Of a stretch of DNA of 64,000 nt, positions 1-9,000 are shown piece after piece. The notes below the pieces were generated by a model. That model ran no database searches, was not told where the DNA came from, and was given only the letters and a program-made list of their open reading frames with translations. The DNA is from Mucilaginibacter_A sp964251965. Its GTDB lineage: Bacteria; Bacteroidota; Bacteroidia; Sphingobacteriales; Sphingobacteriaceae. The stretch covers positions 62,001 through 126,000 of the forward strand of contig CAXULQ010000008.1 of NCBI GenBank assembly GCA_964251965.1, written 5' to 3'. The position numbers were made by a program, and so were the translations under genes. How positions within the stretch are numbered: position 1 is the stretch's first letter; every line of letters begins with the position of its first letter.

Positions 1-81
1 TTAAAAAAATCAGACCAAAACATTGAATCTGTTAAGTTTGAGCTGCTGCTAAACGAGGAAGATTTTTCAGACGGCGATTAA
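1..81 (+). CDS. C-terminal fragment of an unknown protein (cut by left edge)
   Basis: A reading frame is open from base 1 and ends at TAA 79-81. Its 26 residues are acidic, with a tail ending NEEDFSDGD. Only the end is visible, so no family can be named. It lies on the same strand as rsmE, 174 bases upstream of it, with an inverted motif pair in the gap. An acidic C-terminal tail fits a soluble protein, but this is weak evidence; it is also possible that the frame is fortuitous. Confidence 0.5.
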   Translation, partial: LKKSDQNIESVKFELLLNEEDFSDGD

Positions 82-127
82 TTTTTCGTTAAGTGCTTAT
101 TTAAATTTCTATCAGCAAAAATCGTAA

Positions 128-218
128 TGCTTCTTTTATCACCATAAAATCTGTTTTTGTATTTGGGGCGAATATCGAAGCACAGACATTTGATGATTTT
201 TAAGTGATAAAAGAAGCA
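128..218. repeat. Inverted pair of the dispersed 11-mer
   Basis: TGCTTCTTTTA at 128-138 faces TAAAAGAAGCA at 208-218, enclosing 69 bases. It fills most of the gap before rsmE. The same arrangement, including the flanks ATAAAAT just inside the left copy and TTTTAAGTGA just before the right copy, recurs at 57400-57479. Confidence 0.7.
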
Positions 219-255
219 TAAAAAATGATTGAACAAACTTTAAACATGCTTGAAG

Positions 256-960
256 ATGTATTTATTTTATGCCCCTGATTTAAATACAGAAGATTGTTTT
301 TTAAACGAAGAGGAAAGCAAGCATTGTGCTAAAGTTCTTCGTTTACAAAAAGAAGATTTGATTGAAGTAATTGACGGGAAAGGCAACTTTTATCATGCAA
401 AAATAACCAGTCCTGATCCTAAAAAAACACAATTTCGAATTGAGCAAAGACAACAGGAGTTCGGCAAGAGAAACCATTATCTGCATATAGCTGTTGCACC
501 AACAAAAAATATCGAACGTTTAGAGTGGTTTGTAGAGAAAGCCACGGAAATTGGTATTGATGAAATTACACCAATTTTGTGCCATCGTTCAGAACGGAAA
601 ACTGTTAATCATGATCGGTTAAATAAAATTATTACTTCCGCCATGAAGCAGTCTGTAAAAGCGTACCATCCGAAGTTGAACGGACTTTGCACCTTTCCTT
701 CCTTAATGAAAGTTCAAACAGAAGCCCAAAAATGGATTGCCCATTGTGCTGATGAAGAAAAAGTATCGATAAAAGAAGCATTGCTTCCACAGAAAGAATA
801 TTTGATATTGATTGGCCCTGAAGGTGATTTTTCTCCGCAGGAAACGGATATGGCTTTACAAAATCAGTTTCGAGCCATAAATTTGGGAAATAGCCGTTTA
901 AGAACAGAAACGGCTGCACTTGAGGCTTGTTTTGAAGTTAACTTTTTAAACCGCATATGA
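256..960 (+). CDS. rsmE: 16S rRNA m3U1498 methyltransferase RsmE
   Basis: RsmE methylates N3 of U1498 in 16S rRNA with S-adenosylmethionine. The protein (about 234 aa, normal family length) has the N-terminal PUA-like part and a C-terminal SPOUT knot. Knot motifs visible are LIGPEGDFSPQE near residue 188 and LGNSRLRTETAALEA near the C-terminus, both typical of RsmE. I chose ATG at 256 (MYLFYAPDL) over an in-frame TTG at 250, because family members start with a short M-x-L-F-Y segment. The stop overlaps the next start by four bases (ATGA), implying co-translation with the DUF4159 gene. A copy of the dispersed motif (768-781) lies inside and encodes SIKEAL. Confidence 0.95.
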   Translation: MYLFYAPDLNTEDCFLNEEESKHCAKVLRLQKEDLIEVIDGKGNFYHAKITSPDPKKTQFRIEQRQQEFGKRNHYLHIAVAPTKNIERLEWFVEKATEIGIDEITPILCHRSERKTVNHDRLNKIITSAMKQSVKAYHPKLNGLCTFPSLMKVQTEAQKWIAHCADEEKVSIKEALLPQKEYLILIGPEGDFSPQETDMALQNQFRAINLGNSRLRTETAALEACFEVNFLNRI

Positions 961-1604
961 AACATCTATTGCTGATTTGCTTTTTCTCTCTGTTTACTTC
1001 TGTTGAACCAACTTACAAAATCGCCAAAATTAAATACAATGGCGGCGGCGATTGGTATGGAGACCGTACGGCTTTAACAAACCTCATTAAGTTTTGTAAC
1101 GACAATTTAAAAACCAACATCAAACCAGAAGAGGATGTGGTAGAAGTTGGGAGCGAAACTTTGTTTAATTATCCGTTTACGTTTTTAACAGGGCACGGCA
1201 ATGTTGTTTTTTCTGATCAGGAAGTTAAAAACCTGCGTAAATATTTAATAGGCGGAGGCTTTTTGCATATTGATGATAATTACGGGTTGAACGAGTTTAT
1301 CCGTCCGCAGATGAAAAAGGTTTTTCCGGAACTGGATTTTGTTGAGCTTCCTGTGAACCATCCGATATTCCACCAAAAATACTCCTTTCCAAACGGCTTA
1401 CCTAAAATACATGAACATGACGGAAAAAGGCCACAAGGCTTTGGGTTAATTTATAAAGGGCGTTTGGTTTGCTTTTACACTTATGAATGCGATTTAGGAA
1501 ACGGTTGGGAAGATCTTGGTACTTACGCCAGTGATAGCCAAGAGAGCCGATTAAAAGCATTGAAAATGGGGGCGAATTTGATACAATATGCTTTAACACA
1601 GTAA
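957..1604 (+). CDS. DUF4159 domain protein, probably exported
   Basis: 215 aa with a short hydrophobic N-terminus (LLLICFFSLFTSV) that looks like a signal peptide, followed by a DUF4159 domain. Recognisable pieces are KIAKIKYNGGGDWYGDRTALTNLI near residues 23-46, the FLTGHGN segment, and YLIGGGFLHIDDNYG near 92-106. DUF4159 is related in fold to glutamine-amidotransferase-like domains, but its biochemical role is not established. It overlaps rsmE by four bases and is probably translated from the same mRNA. A long hairpin follows at 1692-1746 and separates it from convergent gldJ. Confidence 0.85.
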   Translation: MKHLLLICFFSLFTSVEPTYKIAKIKYNGGGDWYGDRTALTNLIKFCNDNLKTNIKPEEDVVEVGSETLFNYPFTFLTGHGNVVFSDQEVKNLRKYLIGGGFLHIDDNYGLNEFIRPQMKKVFPELDFVELPVNHPIFHQKYSFPNGLPKIHEHDGKRPQGFGLIYKGRLVCFYTYECDLGNGWEDLGTYASDSQESRLKALKMGANLIQYALTQ

Positions 1605-1691
1605 TTATGTGCAGCAAAAAGAGCATTTCGATAATCTCTTATTTTTGACAAGGGAAGTGCTTTTTATACATATAAAAGAAGCATTAAAAAC

Positions 1692-1746
1692 CTATTAAAT
1701 TAAAAAGCCTTCAATCTAAAAGATTGAAGGCTTTTTAATTTAATAG
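1692..1746. terminator. Bidirectional terminator between DUF4159 gene and gldJ
   Basis: A perfect inverted repeat has 26-base arms (1692-1717 and 1721-1746) and an AAA loop (1718-1720). The stem core is AAAAAGCCTTCAATCT with A- and T-runs at both ends, so it can serve as an intrinsic terminator for both convergent genes. An arm this long with no mismatch is unusual for a plain terminator. Confidence 0.85.
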
Positions 1747-1760
1747 TATACTATGAGGTT

Positions 1761-3374
1761 TTACAATTGAATCTTTTTAGGGCTTTTTGCTTTTTTAATC
1801 CTGAAATGCTCTTTGTTAGCGGGATTGATTTCTGCGGCACCAATCATACCCATGGCGCAACGGAAACCTACTTCTGCGTTGGTATCTTCTTCATCCATAA
1901 ATCGGCGTGTAGCTGGGTTTAACCAGTAAGCACGGTCATTCCAGGAACCTCCTTTATAAACTTTAGAATGATCGTTTACCAAAGTAGTATTACCATATAA
2001 AGTAGTATTTACGGAATCGCCGTAACCGCGAACATCAGGCGTAAATGCTTTACCAGAATTATTGGCTATAGTTACAGCACTCTGATTTGGGTTTGCATTG
2101 GCTGCATTCGTTTCGGCAGCTGTAGCTTTTTGCCCGTTCAACTCGCTCCATTTTTGTTTTTTGGAAGTTTTGGCCAAATCTTTAATCGGATGGCCATATT
2201 TATCTTTAGCCAAAAGTCCTTTATCTGTATTAGCTAATCGTTTATCGGTATAAATATTACCACGAAAAGGGTTAAAATCTTCAAAATCTTCGTAAGATAA
2301 CTGCCGGTATGTATCTGCTGTCCATTCGTTTACGTTACCAGCCATATTGTATAAGCCAAAATCATTCGGAGGATAAGACCTTACCGGTGCTGTAATATCA
2401 GCTTTATCATTTAAAGCGCCGCCAGTTCCCATATTATCACCGGCACCACGTTTAAAGTTGGCCAAAATTAAACCGCGTGTACTCTTTTTTGGAGACCTAA
2501 CGCCCATACCGTTCCAAGGATAAACCTTGCCATCGCTTATATTTTCGAACTGTGTATTTCCTGCTAAGGCTAAAGCTGAATATTCCCATTCTGCTTCTGA
2601 TGGCAAGCGGTAAGCTTGTTTTAATACACCATCTTCAATACGTGCAGGTCGGGTAGCAGGTTTTCCACCTTGTGCTTTCGCAGCTGTATTTAAGTCTTTA
2701 GGCATGTGTTTGCCGTCTATACCTGCACCGCGATATTGTCCGTTTAAATAAATATCTGTGTTAAAAGCAGCACCACTACCTGTTTTACCGCTTTTACTCA
2801 TGGTTTTCCAATCCGTAATAATACCGCGCTCACGTAAAATTTCCTCGTTTACACGTTGGGTGCGCCAATCACAGTAATCATTAGCTTGGTCCCAGCTAAC
2901 TCCAACCACGGGATAATCCTGATAGCCGGGATGTCTTAAATAATTATCAACATAAGGCTCGTTGTATGATAAAGGCTGGCGCCAAACCAAAGTGTCTGGC
3001 AAGGCATTGTAATAAAGTTCGCGGTCTTGCGGATAAGTCCTTTTAATCCAATACAAATATTCAAGCCAGTCGGTATTAGCTACTTCAGTTTCATCCATAT
3101 AAAAGGAAGCAACCGTAACCCTTCTGCGGATGTTGTTATAATCAAATTGAAGGTCTTCGTTCAAAGAACCTCCCAAAACAAAAGTACCACCTTCGATAGG
3201 GACCAAACCCGGGCCAGGGGCAGGATGTTTTTTTGCAAAGACCTGGAACCCGCCATTTGTACGGTCATTATAAGCCCATCCTGTTTTTTGAGATTTTGCT
3301 TTATTACTGCAACTACTAAATATCCCACCCAGCACAAAAACTGTTATGGCACAACTGATAAAATTTCTTTTCAT
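1761..3374 (-). CDS. gldJ: Gliding motility/T9SS lipoprotein GldJ
   Basis: 537 aa from the chosen start. The frame can be extended 18 codons upstream, but ATG at 3374 gives a proper lipoprotein signal (MKRNFISCAITVFVLGG, lipobox FSSC, Cys22). The rest is a formylglycine-generating-enzyme-like (FGE-sulfatase) fold: LVPIEGGTFVLGG, YPVVGVSWDQANDYCDWR, RLPSEAEWEYSALA, NDFGLYNMAGNVNEWTAD, and the C-terminal GGSWNDRAYWLNPATRRF...VGFRCAMG. GldJ is needed for gliding and for stability of GldK in Flavobacterium. GldJ rather than GldK is inferred from the long insert around residues 370-440 and the neighbour porV. It diverges from porV; the porU gene often found between them is missing here. Confidence 0.88.
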   Translation of the reverse strand: MKRNFISCAITVFVLGGIFSSCSNKAKSQKTGWAYNDRTNGGFQVFAKKHPAPGPGLVPIEGGTFVLGGSLNEDLQFDYNNIRRRVTVASFYMDETEVANTDWLEYLYWIKRTYPQDRELYYNALPDTLVWRQPLSYNEPYVDNYLRHPGYQDYPVVGVSWDQANDYCDWRTQRVNEEILRERGIITDWKTMSKSGKTGSGAAFNTDIYLNGQYRGAGIDGKHMPKDLNTAAKAQGGKPATRPARIEDGVLKQAYRLPSEAEWEYSALALAGNTQFENISDGKVYPWNGMGVRSPKKSTRGLILANFKRGAGDNMGTGGALNDKADITAPVRSYPPNDFGLYNMAGNVNEWTADTYRQLSYEDFEDFNPFRGNIYTDKRLANTDKGLLAKDKYGHPIKDLAKTSKKQKWSELNGQKATAAETNAANANPNQSAVTIANNSGKAFTPDVRGYGDSVNTTLYGNTTLVNDHSKVYKGGSWNDRAYWLNPATRRFMDEEDTNAEVGFRCAMGMIGAAEINPANKEHFRIKKAKSPKKIQL

Positions 3375-3391
3375 TTTTTTTAAAATCCTGT

Positions 3392-3399
3392 CAAATGTA
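3392..3399 (-). promoter_or_regulatory. Candidate -7 box for gldJ
   Basis: On the minus strand the octamer reads TACATTTG, a match to the Bacteroidota -7 consensus TAnnTTTG, 18 bases upstream of ATG 3374. It supports the shorter gldJ start, since it falls inside the longer frame. I see no good -33 TTG at normal spacing. Confidence 0.35.
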
Positions 3400-3534
3400 A
3401 ATTTAATATAATTCGTAAAAAACGCCAATTAAAAAATTTTAGCATTATCAATTTATGTTTTTGAAGATATTATATATATTCAACGAAATTACTTCTTTAG
3501 AGTTACAGCAGATCAAAATTTATTTAGCTTTGGC

Positions 3535-3542
3535 ACTAAGCA
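3535..3542 (+). promoter_or_regulatory. Candidate -7 box for porV
   Basis: TAGCTTTG matches the Bacteroidota TAnnTTTG consensus, about 104 bases upstream of the porV start. A -33 TTG is not clear. Confidence 0.35.
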
Positions 3543-3645
3543 AGTTATAACCAAGTTATTGCTTTGTACAACGGTTTTTGTATTTGTTTATTCTGTTAAA
3601 AGTAGAAAAATTTAGTGCTGACTTTAACTTACTTATTTCAATTGG

Positions 3646-4788
3646 ATGGAAATTAATACAATAATTAAAAGGGTTTCGGTACTAATAATAAATTTCGGTA
3701 TTTGTATTTTTTATGCTGATGCGCAGGTTGGCGGCACAAATACGAACGGCAGTTCAACTTCTGGCGCAATTTTAACTGCAGTTCCTTTTCTCACGGTTTC
3801 TCCCGATGCACGTTCTGGTGCTATAGGCGATGCCGGTGTAGCTCTATCTTCTGATAAAAATGCCAACTACTGGAACCCATCGAAACTTGCTTTTATTGAA
3901 AACGGCGACCAGCTTTCCTTATCTTACAGTCCCTGGTTGCGCCGTTTAGTTCCTGATATTAATCTTGCATACCTTAGTTATGCCCATAAGTTGGACGACC
4001 GCAATACGATCGGCCTTTCTCTAAAATATTTCAATCTTGGTAAAATTCAATTAGTTGATATAAACCAGCAGGATCAGGGAACTTATACACCAAATGAGTT
4101 TGCCGTTGATGCCAGTTTCGCCCGTAAGTTTGGCGAAAACTTTTCGTTGGGTACGTCCTTGCGTTATATTTATTCAAACTTATCAAACGGCAGCTTTTCC
4201 GAAGGGCAGCAAACAAAACCGGGTCAGGCGGTTGCGGCTGATGTTTCTTTGTATTATAAAAAGCCAACTCAATTTTTAGGTCAGGATGCTCTGCTTGCTT
4301 TCGGCGTAAACATATCCAATATTGGTTCCAAGATGAGTTACACAGAAAGCGGGCAAAAGTATTTTCTGCCTACCAATCTACGGGTTGGTGTCGCAAATAC
4401 ATGGTATTTAGATTCTTATAACGAATTGACAGCAACCATAGATGCCAATAAGCTTTTGGTTCCAAGTAACCCAAATTCAACAGCCAGCGTTCCGGCAGGT
4501 ATTTTTGGTTCTTTTAGTGATGCCGGTTTAGGTGGAGAATTAAAAGAAATCAATTTTGCAGGAGGCTTAGAGTATTGGTACAACCATCAGTTTGCCTTAC
4601 GTACCGGTTATTTTTATGAAAACCCGGACCGCGGCAACCGTAAATACCTAACATTGGGTGTAGGTTTGCGTTACGAAGCTTTTAACCTCGATTTTTCTTA
4701 CCTGGTAGCCAACCAGCAGCAAAGTGCATTGGCCAATACTTTGCGTTTCACTTTAGGGTATAGTTTTGGTAAGGATTTATCAAAATAA
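3646..4788 (+). CDS. porV: T9SS outer-membrane protein PorV (LptO)
   Basis: 380 aa. A signal peptide of about 26 residues (IIKRVSVLIINFGICIFYADA) precedes a 14-strand FadL-like beta-barrel. The hallmark AVPFLTVSPDARSGAIGDAGVA stretch follows the mature N-terminus, and the protein ends with a beta-strand (LANTLRFTLGYSF). In Porphyromonas and Flavobacterium PorV receives cargo from the SprA translocon and carries it to the attachment complex. Its neighbour gldJ (divergent) supports the assignment. ispF follows after 27 bases. The related barrel PorQ is a less likely alternative. Confidence 0.9.
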   Translation: MEINTIIKRVSVLIINFGICIFYADAQVGGTNTNGSSTSGAILTAVPFLTVSPDARSGAIGDAGVALSSDKNANYWNPSKLAFIENGDQLSLSYSPWLRRLVPDINLAYLSYAHKLDDRNTIGLSLKYFNLGKIQLVDINQQDQGTYTPNEFAVDASFARKFGENFSLGTSLRYIYSNLSNGSFSEGQQTKPGQAVAADVSLYYKKPTQFLGQDALLAFGVNISNIGSKMSYTESGQKYFLPTNLRVGVANTWYLDSYNELTATIDANKLLVPSNPNSTASVPAGIFGSFSDAGLGGELKEINFAGGLEYWYNHQFALRTGYFYENPDRGNRKYLTLGVGLRYEAFNLDFSYLVANQQQSALANTLRFTLGYSFGKDLSK

Positions 4789-4815
4789 CAAATAGCCGAT
4801 TGATATTTAACATTG

Positions 4816-5295
4816 ATGAAGATAAAAGTTGGATTTGGGTTTGATGTTCATCAACTTAAAAAAGGCCATCCGTTTGTGCTGGGCGGTGTACATTTAGAAC
4901 ATACTTCCGGGGCTTACGGACATTCTGATGCCGATGTGTTGCTGCATGCCATTTGCGATGCTTTGCTGGGTGCCGCCAACCTTCGTGATATTGGTTTTCA
5001 TTTCTCAAATACCGATGAACGCTGGCGTGGCATTAGTAGTTTATTGCTGTTAAAAGAAGTAGTAAGGTTACTCGGAGAACGAAATTTTACCATTGGAAAT
5101 ATTGATGCAATGATTTGTTTGGAAGCACCAAAAATCAATCCGCATATACCAGCTATGAAAACACATATTGCCGAAGCTGCCGACATGAGCGAAGAAGATA
5201 TTTCCATCAAAGCAACTACCAATGAACAATTAGGTTTTATTGGGAGGGAAGAAGGTGTAGTGGCGTATGCAGTTTGTTTGATCGAAAAAATTTAG
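4816..5295 (+). CDS. ispF: 2-C-methyl-D-erythritol 2,4-cyclodiphosphate synthase
   Basis: 159 aa, the usual IspF length. It cyclises CDP-methylerythritol 2-phosphate in the MEP isoprenoid pathway. The metal-binding FDVHQL motif is at residues 9-14, followed by GHSDADVLLHAICDALLGAANLRDIGFHF with the active-site Asp and His, and the C-terminal KATTNEQLGFIGREEGV. ATG at 4816 is preferred over an in-frame TTG at 4813. No other MEP gene is nearby. A dispersed motif copy (5301-5311) follows the stop by five bases. Confidence 0.97.
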   Translation: MKIKVGFGFDVHQLKKGHPFVLGGVHLEHTSGAYGHSDADVLLHAICDALLGAANLRDIGFHFSNTDERWRGISSLLLLKEVVRLLGERNFTIGNIDAMICLEAPKINPHIPAMKTHIAEAADMSEEDISIKATTNEQLGFIGREEGVVAYAVCLIEKI

Positions 5296-5387
5296 GTTGA
5301 TAAAAGAAGTATTTAGAAGGAAAAAACTACTAAAATCACTATTTCAAAAGACTACTTATAATACTTATCATAGCTTTTAATTTATAA

Positions 5388-6023
5388 ATGTTAACTTATC
5401 AACTTCACGAACTTTTTTATACTTACGAAGATTCATTTTCTGATGATCCTAAGTACACAATTGATTTTGTAAGAGCTAATCGCCAATCGTTGGTCAGCTT
5501 ACTTAATTTTGAAGACATCACTGATTTTAAAAAGTACCTCGCCATTATTGGCAGATATGTAAAGGGACTGGTTTCAACTGGAAAGCATAATTTAGCAATA
5601 GATGAAGCTATAGCTTTTTTACCGGGAATAGAAAGAAACAGAAATCGGTTTGAAATGGAGCCAATAGATGATAGCTGGTATTTAACTATCCTATTTCAAA
5701 AAGCTTGTGCTCATAATCAGTTGAAAGATTACATTGTTGCATCAAAGGAATTTAAGGCATTGCAAACAATTGACCCGCAGAATGATGACATTAAAAAGTG
5801 GCTGGAATACTCTCAATATGGTAAGTTCAAACGATACGAAACTTTTATTATCATAATAGCTTCGATTTTAATTTTTAGTGGGTTGTTTTTTAGGCGTTAC
5901 TTTCCTCCGGTTATCCACTTTATTGCCGATGCTATAGGGGTAACGTTGGTGGTTTTTTGTTGGATCATGAATTACAAGATAACGAAAAACAAAAGGATTA
6001 AAAGTAAAGGACAGCAAGCTTGA
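5388..6023 (+). CDS. Uncharacterised membrane protein with helical N-terminal region
   Basis: 211 aa, no family recognised. Residues 1-140 are helical and TPR-like in spacing (for example AIDEAIAFLPGIERNR and VASKEFKALQTIDPQNDDIKKWLEYS). Two hydrophobic helices follow at about 150-167 and 173-192, then a basic tail KITKNKRIKSKGQQA. This predicts a membrane-anchored scaffold with the helical part in the cytoplasm. A monocistronic unit is likely, since the next gene is convergent and a motif copy sits between them. Confidence 0.7.
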   Translation: MLTYQLHELFYTYEDSFSDDPKYTIDFVRANRQSLVSLLNFEDITDFKKYLAIIGRYVKGLVSTGKHNLAIDEAIAFLPGIERNRNRFEMEPIDDSWYLTILFQKACAHNQLKDYIVASKEFKALQTIDPQNDDIKKWLEYSQYGKFKRYETFIIIIASILIFSGLFFRRYFPPVIHFIADAIGVTLVVFCWIMNYKITKNKRIKSKGQQA

Positions 6024-6052
6024 CAGTAAATCCACACAAATTTTTATACCGA

Positions 6053-6063
6053 TAAAAGAAGCA
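6053..6063 (+). repeat. Dispersed 11-mer between two convergent genes
   Basis: TAAAAGAAGCA preceded by TTTTTATACCGA, so the inner TTTTTA/TAAAA dyad of the composite element is kept. It ends two bases before the stop codon of the convergent polysaccharide gene. Confidence 0.7.
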
Positions 6064-6064
6064 T

Positions 6065-9000
6065 CTAAGCTTTCACTTGCTGCATCGTTACCGTTCCGGT
6101 GCGTTTTAAATTTCCCCAGGCATGCAACTCGCCTTTCAAAGCTTTCCGCACCGATTTAAAAAGTACGTAATACATCAACTGCCTCCACATAAAACGTTGC
6201 GGAATAATGTAGATGAGTTTTCGGTAATCTTCTTTTTCCATTTTAAACGCAATTACACCAACCAGTAGATCCACCAGTACAAAAACTAAATAATAGATCA
6301 GCATTTTTTCCGGGTTTTCTCCAAACAGACTAACGATCATCATTAAATCGGCCAATGGCGAAAACAGTGGTAAAATGATTTGAAAGACCAGAATATTTGG
6401 CATCCCAACCATCCCAAAAAACCTGTATTTACGGTTTAACAAAGTTTCCCGGTGTTTCCAGAAGCTTTGCATCACCCCAAAACTCCATCGGAAACGTTGT
6501 TTAACCAGCATTTCTATGGTTTCGGGCGCTTCGGTATAAGCAATTGCTTCGCCGCAATTTCTAATAATGTAACCTTCTTTTAAAATCCGCATCGTAAGGT
6601 CGCAATCTTCGGCCAAAGTATCCGAAGTAAAACCTCCGGCTTCTTCAATAGCTTCCCGCCGGAAAGCACCGATGGCACCGGGAACTACGGTAATGCTATT
6701 TAATAAATCGAAAGCACGGCGGTCCATATTTTGAGCAGTGATGTATTCAATGGACTGCCAGCGGGTAATCAAATTTACTTCGTTGCCTACTTTTACGGTC
6801 CCGGCAACGGCACCAATTTCCTCATCTGTAAAGTAGGACATTAAATGATAAACCGCATCTGGTAGCAACTGCGTGTCGGCATCAATACAAACTGCAAAAT
6901 CATACGTGCTTCTTTTAATGCCATAATTTAATGCCGTTGCCTTGCCGCCGTTAGGTTTTGTAAGGATTTTAACCTGCGGATGATTGCCAAAAGCTGCGGT
7001 AACTATTTCAAGCGTTCTGTCTTTAGAGCCGTCATCAATAAAAATAATCTCAAAAACAGGATAACTGGTTTTTAGCAAACTGCTGATGGTTTTAAGTACA
7101 GTTACTTCTTCATTATAGCCGGGAACAATAATGCTGACGGGCGGCAATTCTTCGGCTGGAAGCTTTTTAACTGCTTTTTTGTTAACGCTGAATTGCCTCA
7201 ACGCTAAAATCCCAACTAATACAATACGGCCTAAAGCCAAAAAAATAGCAATTAAAAACACGTAGAACAAAAACCAGTTGATGTAAAAATAACTCAGGAT
7301 AAAAAAGCTGTAAAAACGGCCAAGAAACATGCTCGTTGCATCGTCATGGATAACCGGCATTACCTCATCTTTTGTTTTTCCGATGATTTTTGCAATGGTG
7401 GTAAACTCGTAACCGTGCTTTTTGTAATAGTCAATAATACGTGGCAGTGCTTTAACCGTTTCCTGCCGGGTATCGCCGCCTGCATCATGCAATAAAATCA
7501 TGGATCCTCGATTACGCAATGCAATGGCACGGGCAACAATAGTATCTGCGGTAACACCAGGCTGCCAGTCGTTTGGGTCAATAGATTCGCCAATGTTAAT
7601 GTAATTTTCTTTGCGGCTTTGTTCCACCGGAATAACTTCGGCAATATTCTGCGGCTCAGCATCTGCATTAAATGGCGGCCTGAATAAAATGGTGCTGTGC
7701 CCGGTAACGGCTTCAATTAAACGGCGTGTAGCGTTTAACTCTAAAATAACCCGTTTTAAGCTGATGGTAGAAACATCGGGATGGAGGTAAGTATGATTGC
7801 CAATCTCGTAACCGTCGTTATATTCCTGCCGCAGTAAAGGAATATTGTTTTCGGCCATGCTGCCCACCACAAAAAAAGCTGCGGGAACATGTTCCCGTTT
7901 TAAAATGGCAAGGATTTGAGGTGTATAAATAGGGTCTGGCCCGTCATCAAAGGTTAAAACAACTTTTTTTGGCGAGTAGCCGTAACGGCGGATTACATAT
8001 TTAAGCGGTAAATGAATGTAATCCTGACCGGTAATCATAAAGGTTTTTGGATCGATTTGTATGGATAACTGCCCGAATTGTGGTGTGGAAACCAGATCTA
8101 AAACCTCTCCATCACCTGTGTAATCAACCCGGTTACTTAAACCAACGCGGGTAAGCCTGGCTGTATCAATACCGGTTTTACGCAGGGAATCTATCGAAAG
8201 GTTTTTGGCGAAATAAGTCCATATCCTGGAATCTTCGGAACCCAACCGCCATAAAGCTACACCGCCGGTCGCCCAATCATCAGCCATGCGAATAATGTTA
8301 AAATTGGTAGCAGCATCCGTAAAATAAACCGTGTGTTTGATTTGGGATTGATCTGTATAGTTGAAATTTAAATTAGCAGATTCTGGGTTGAAATTGATTT
8401 TACTGTTGTATTCTTCCGCCAGTTCAATCGCCTCCTGGTAGGTTACAGCTTTTCCTTCGCTGTTTTCGGGCCAATCGTAACCTAAAGCGGCAACGGTTAA
8501 AATCACCTTTTCGCTTGGTACTTGCGAACAAACCTGGTCTAATGTTCTTTCAACATCATGCTGATCGGAAATATCACTATCGGTAAGGCCATCGTTAAAG
8601 GCCATAACAATTAAATAATCACAGTAATTTTGCAGGACTTTTAAATCGTATTCGCCATCGTTCGGCACAACTTGTTGCATCACCAAGTACTTTTTTGCAT
8701 GCAATGCCGTGTATAGCTCTTTTTCAAAAGCAACATAATTTTTATCGTTACGGTCGGCAATATTTTCAAAATGAATATCAACTCCGCTGATATTATATTT
8801 AGCCAGCTTAATTAAAATATTACCAATTAGCTTGTTTCGGCGGGTTTTGCTTTTAACAATAGTTTGAACTGTTTTGGCATCCCAATTACCGTTAACTAAG
8901 TTTTCTATAATTGCGATAACCGGTTTTTTATTTTTTTGGACGAGTTTGGTCAGTTCGGGTTCTAACTTTCCTTTTAAAGAATCTGTGCCAGGGGCAATGG

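Noticed and set aside
4031..4279. Short frames antisense to or overlapping porV
   Set aside because: Shadows of the barrel gene with no motif or start context.
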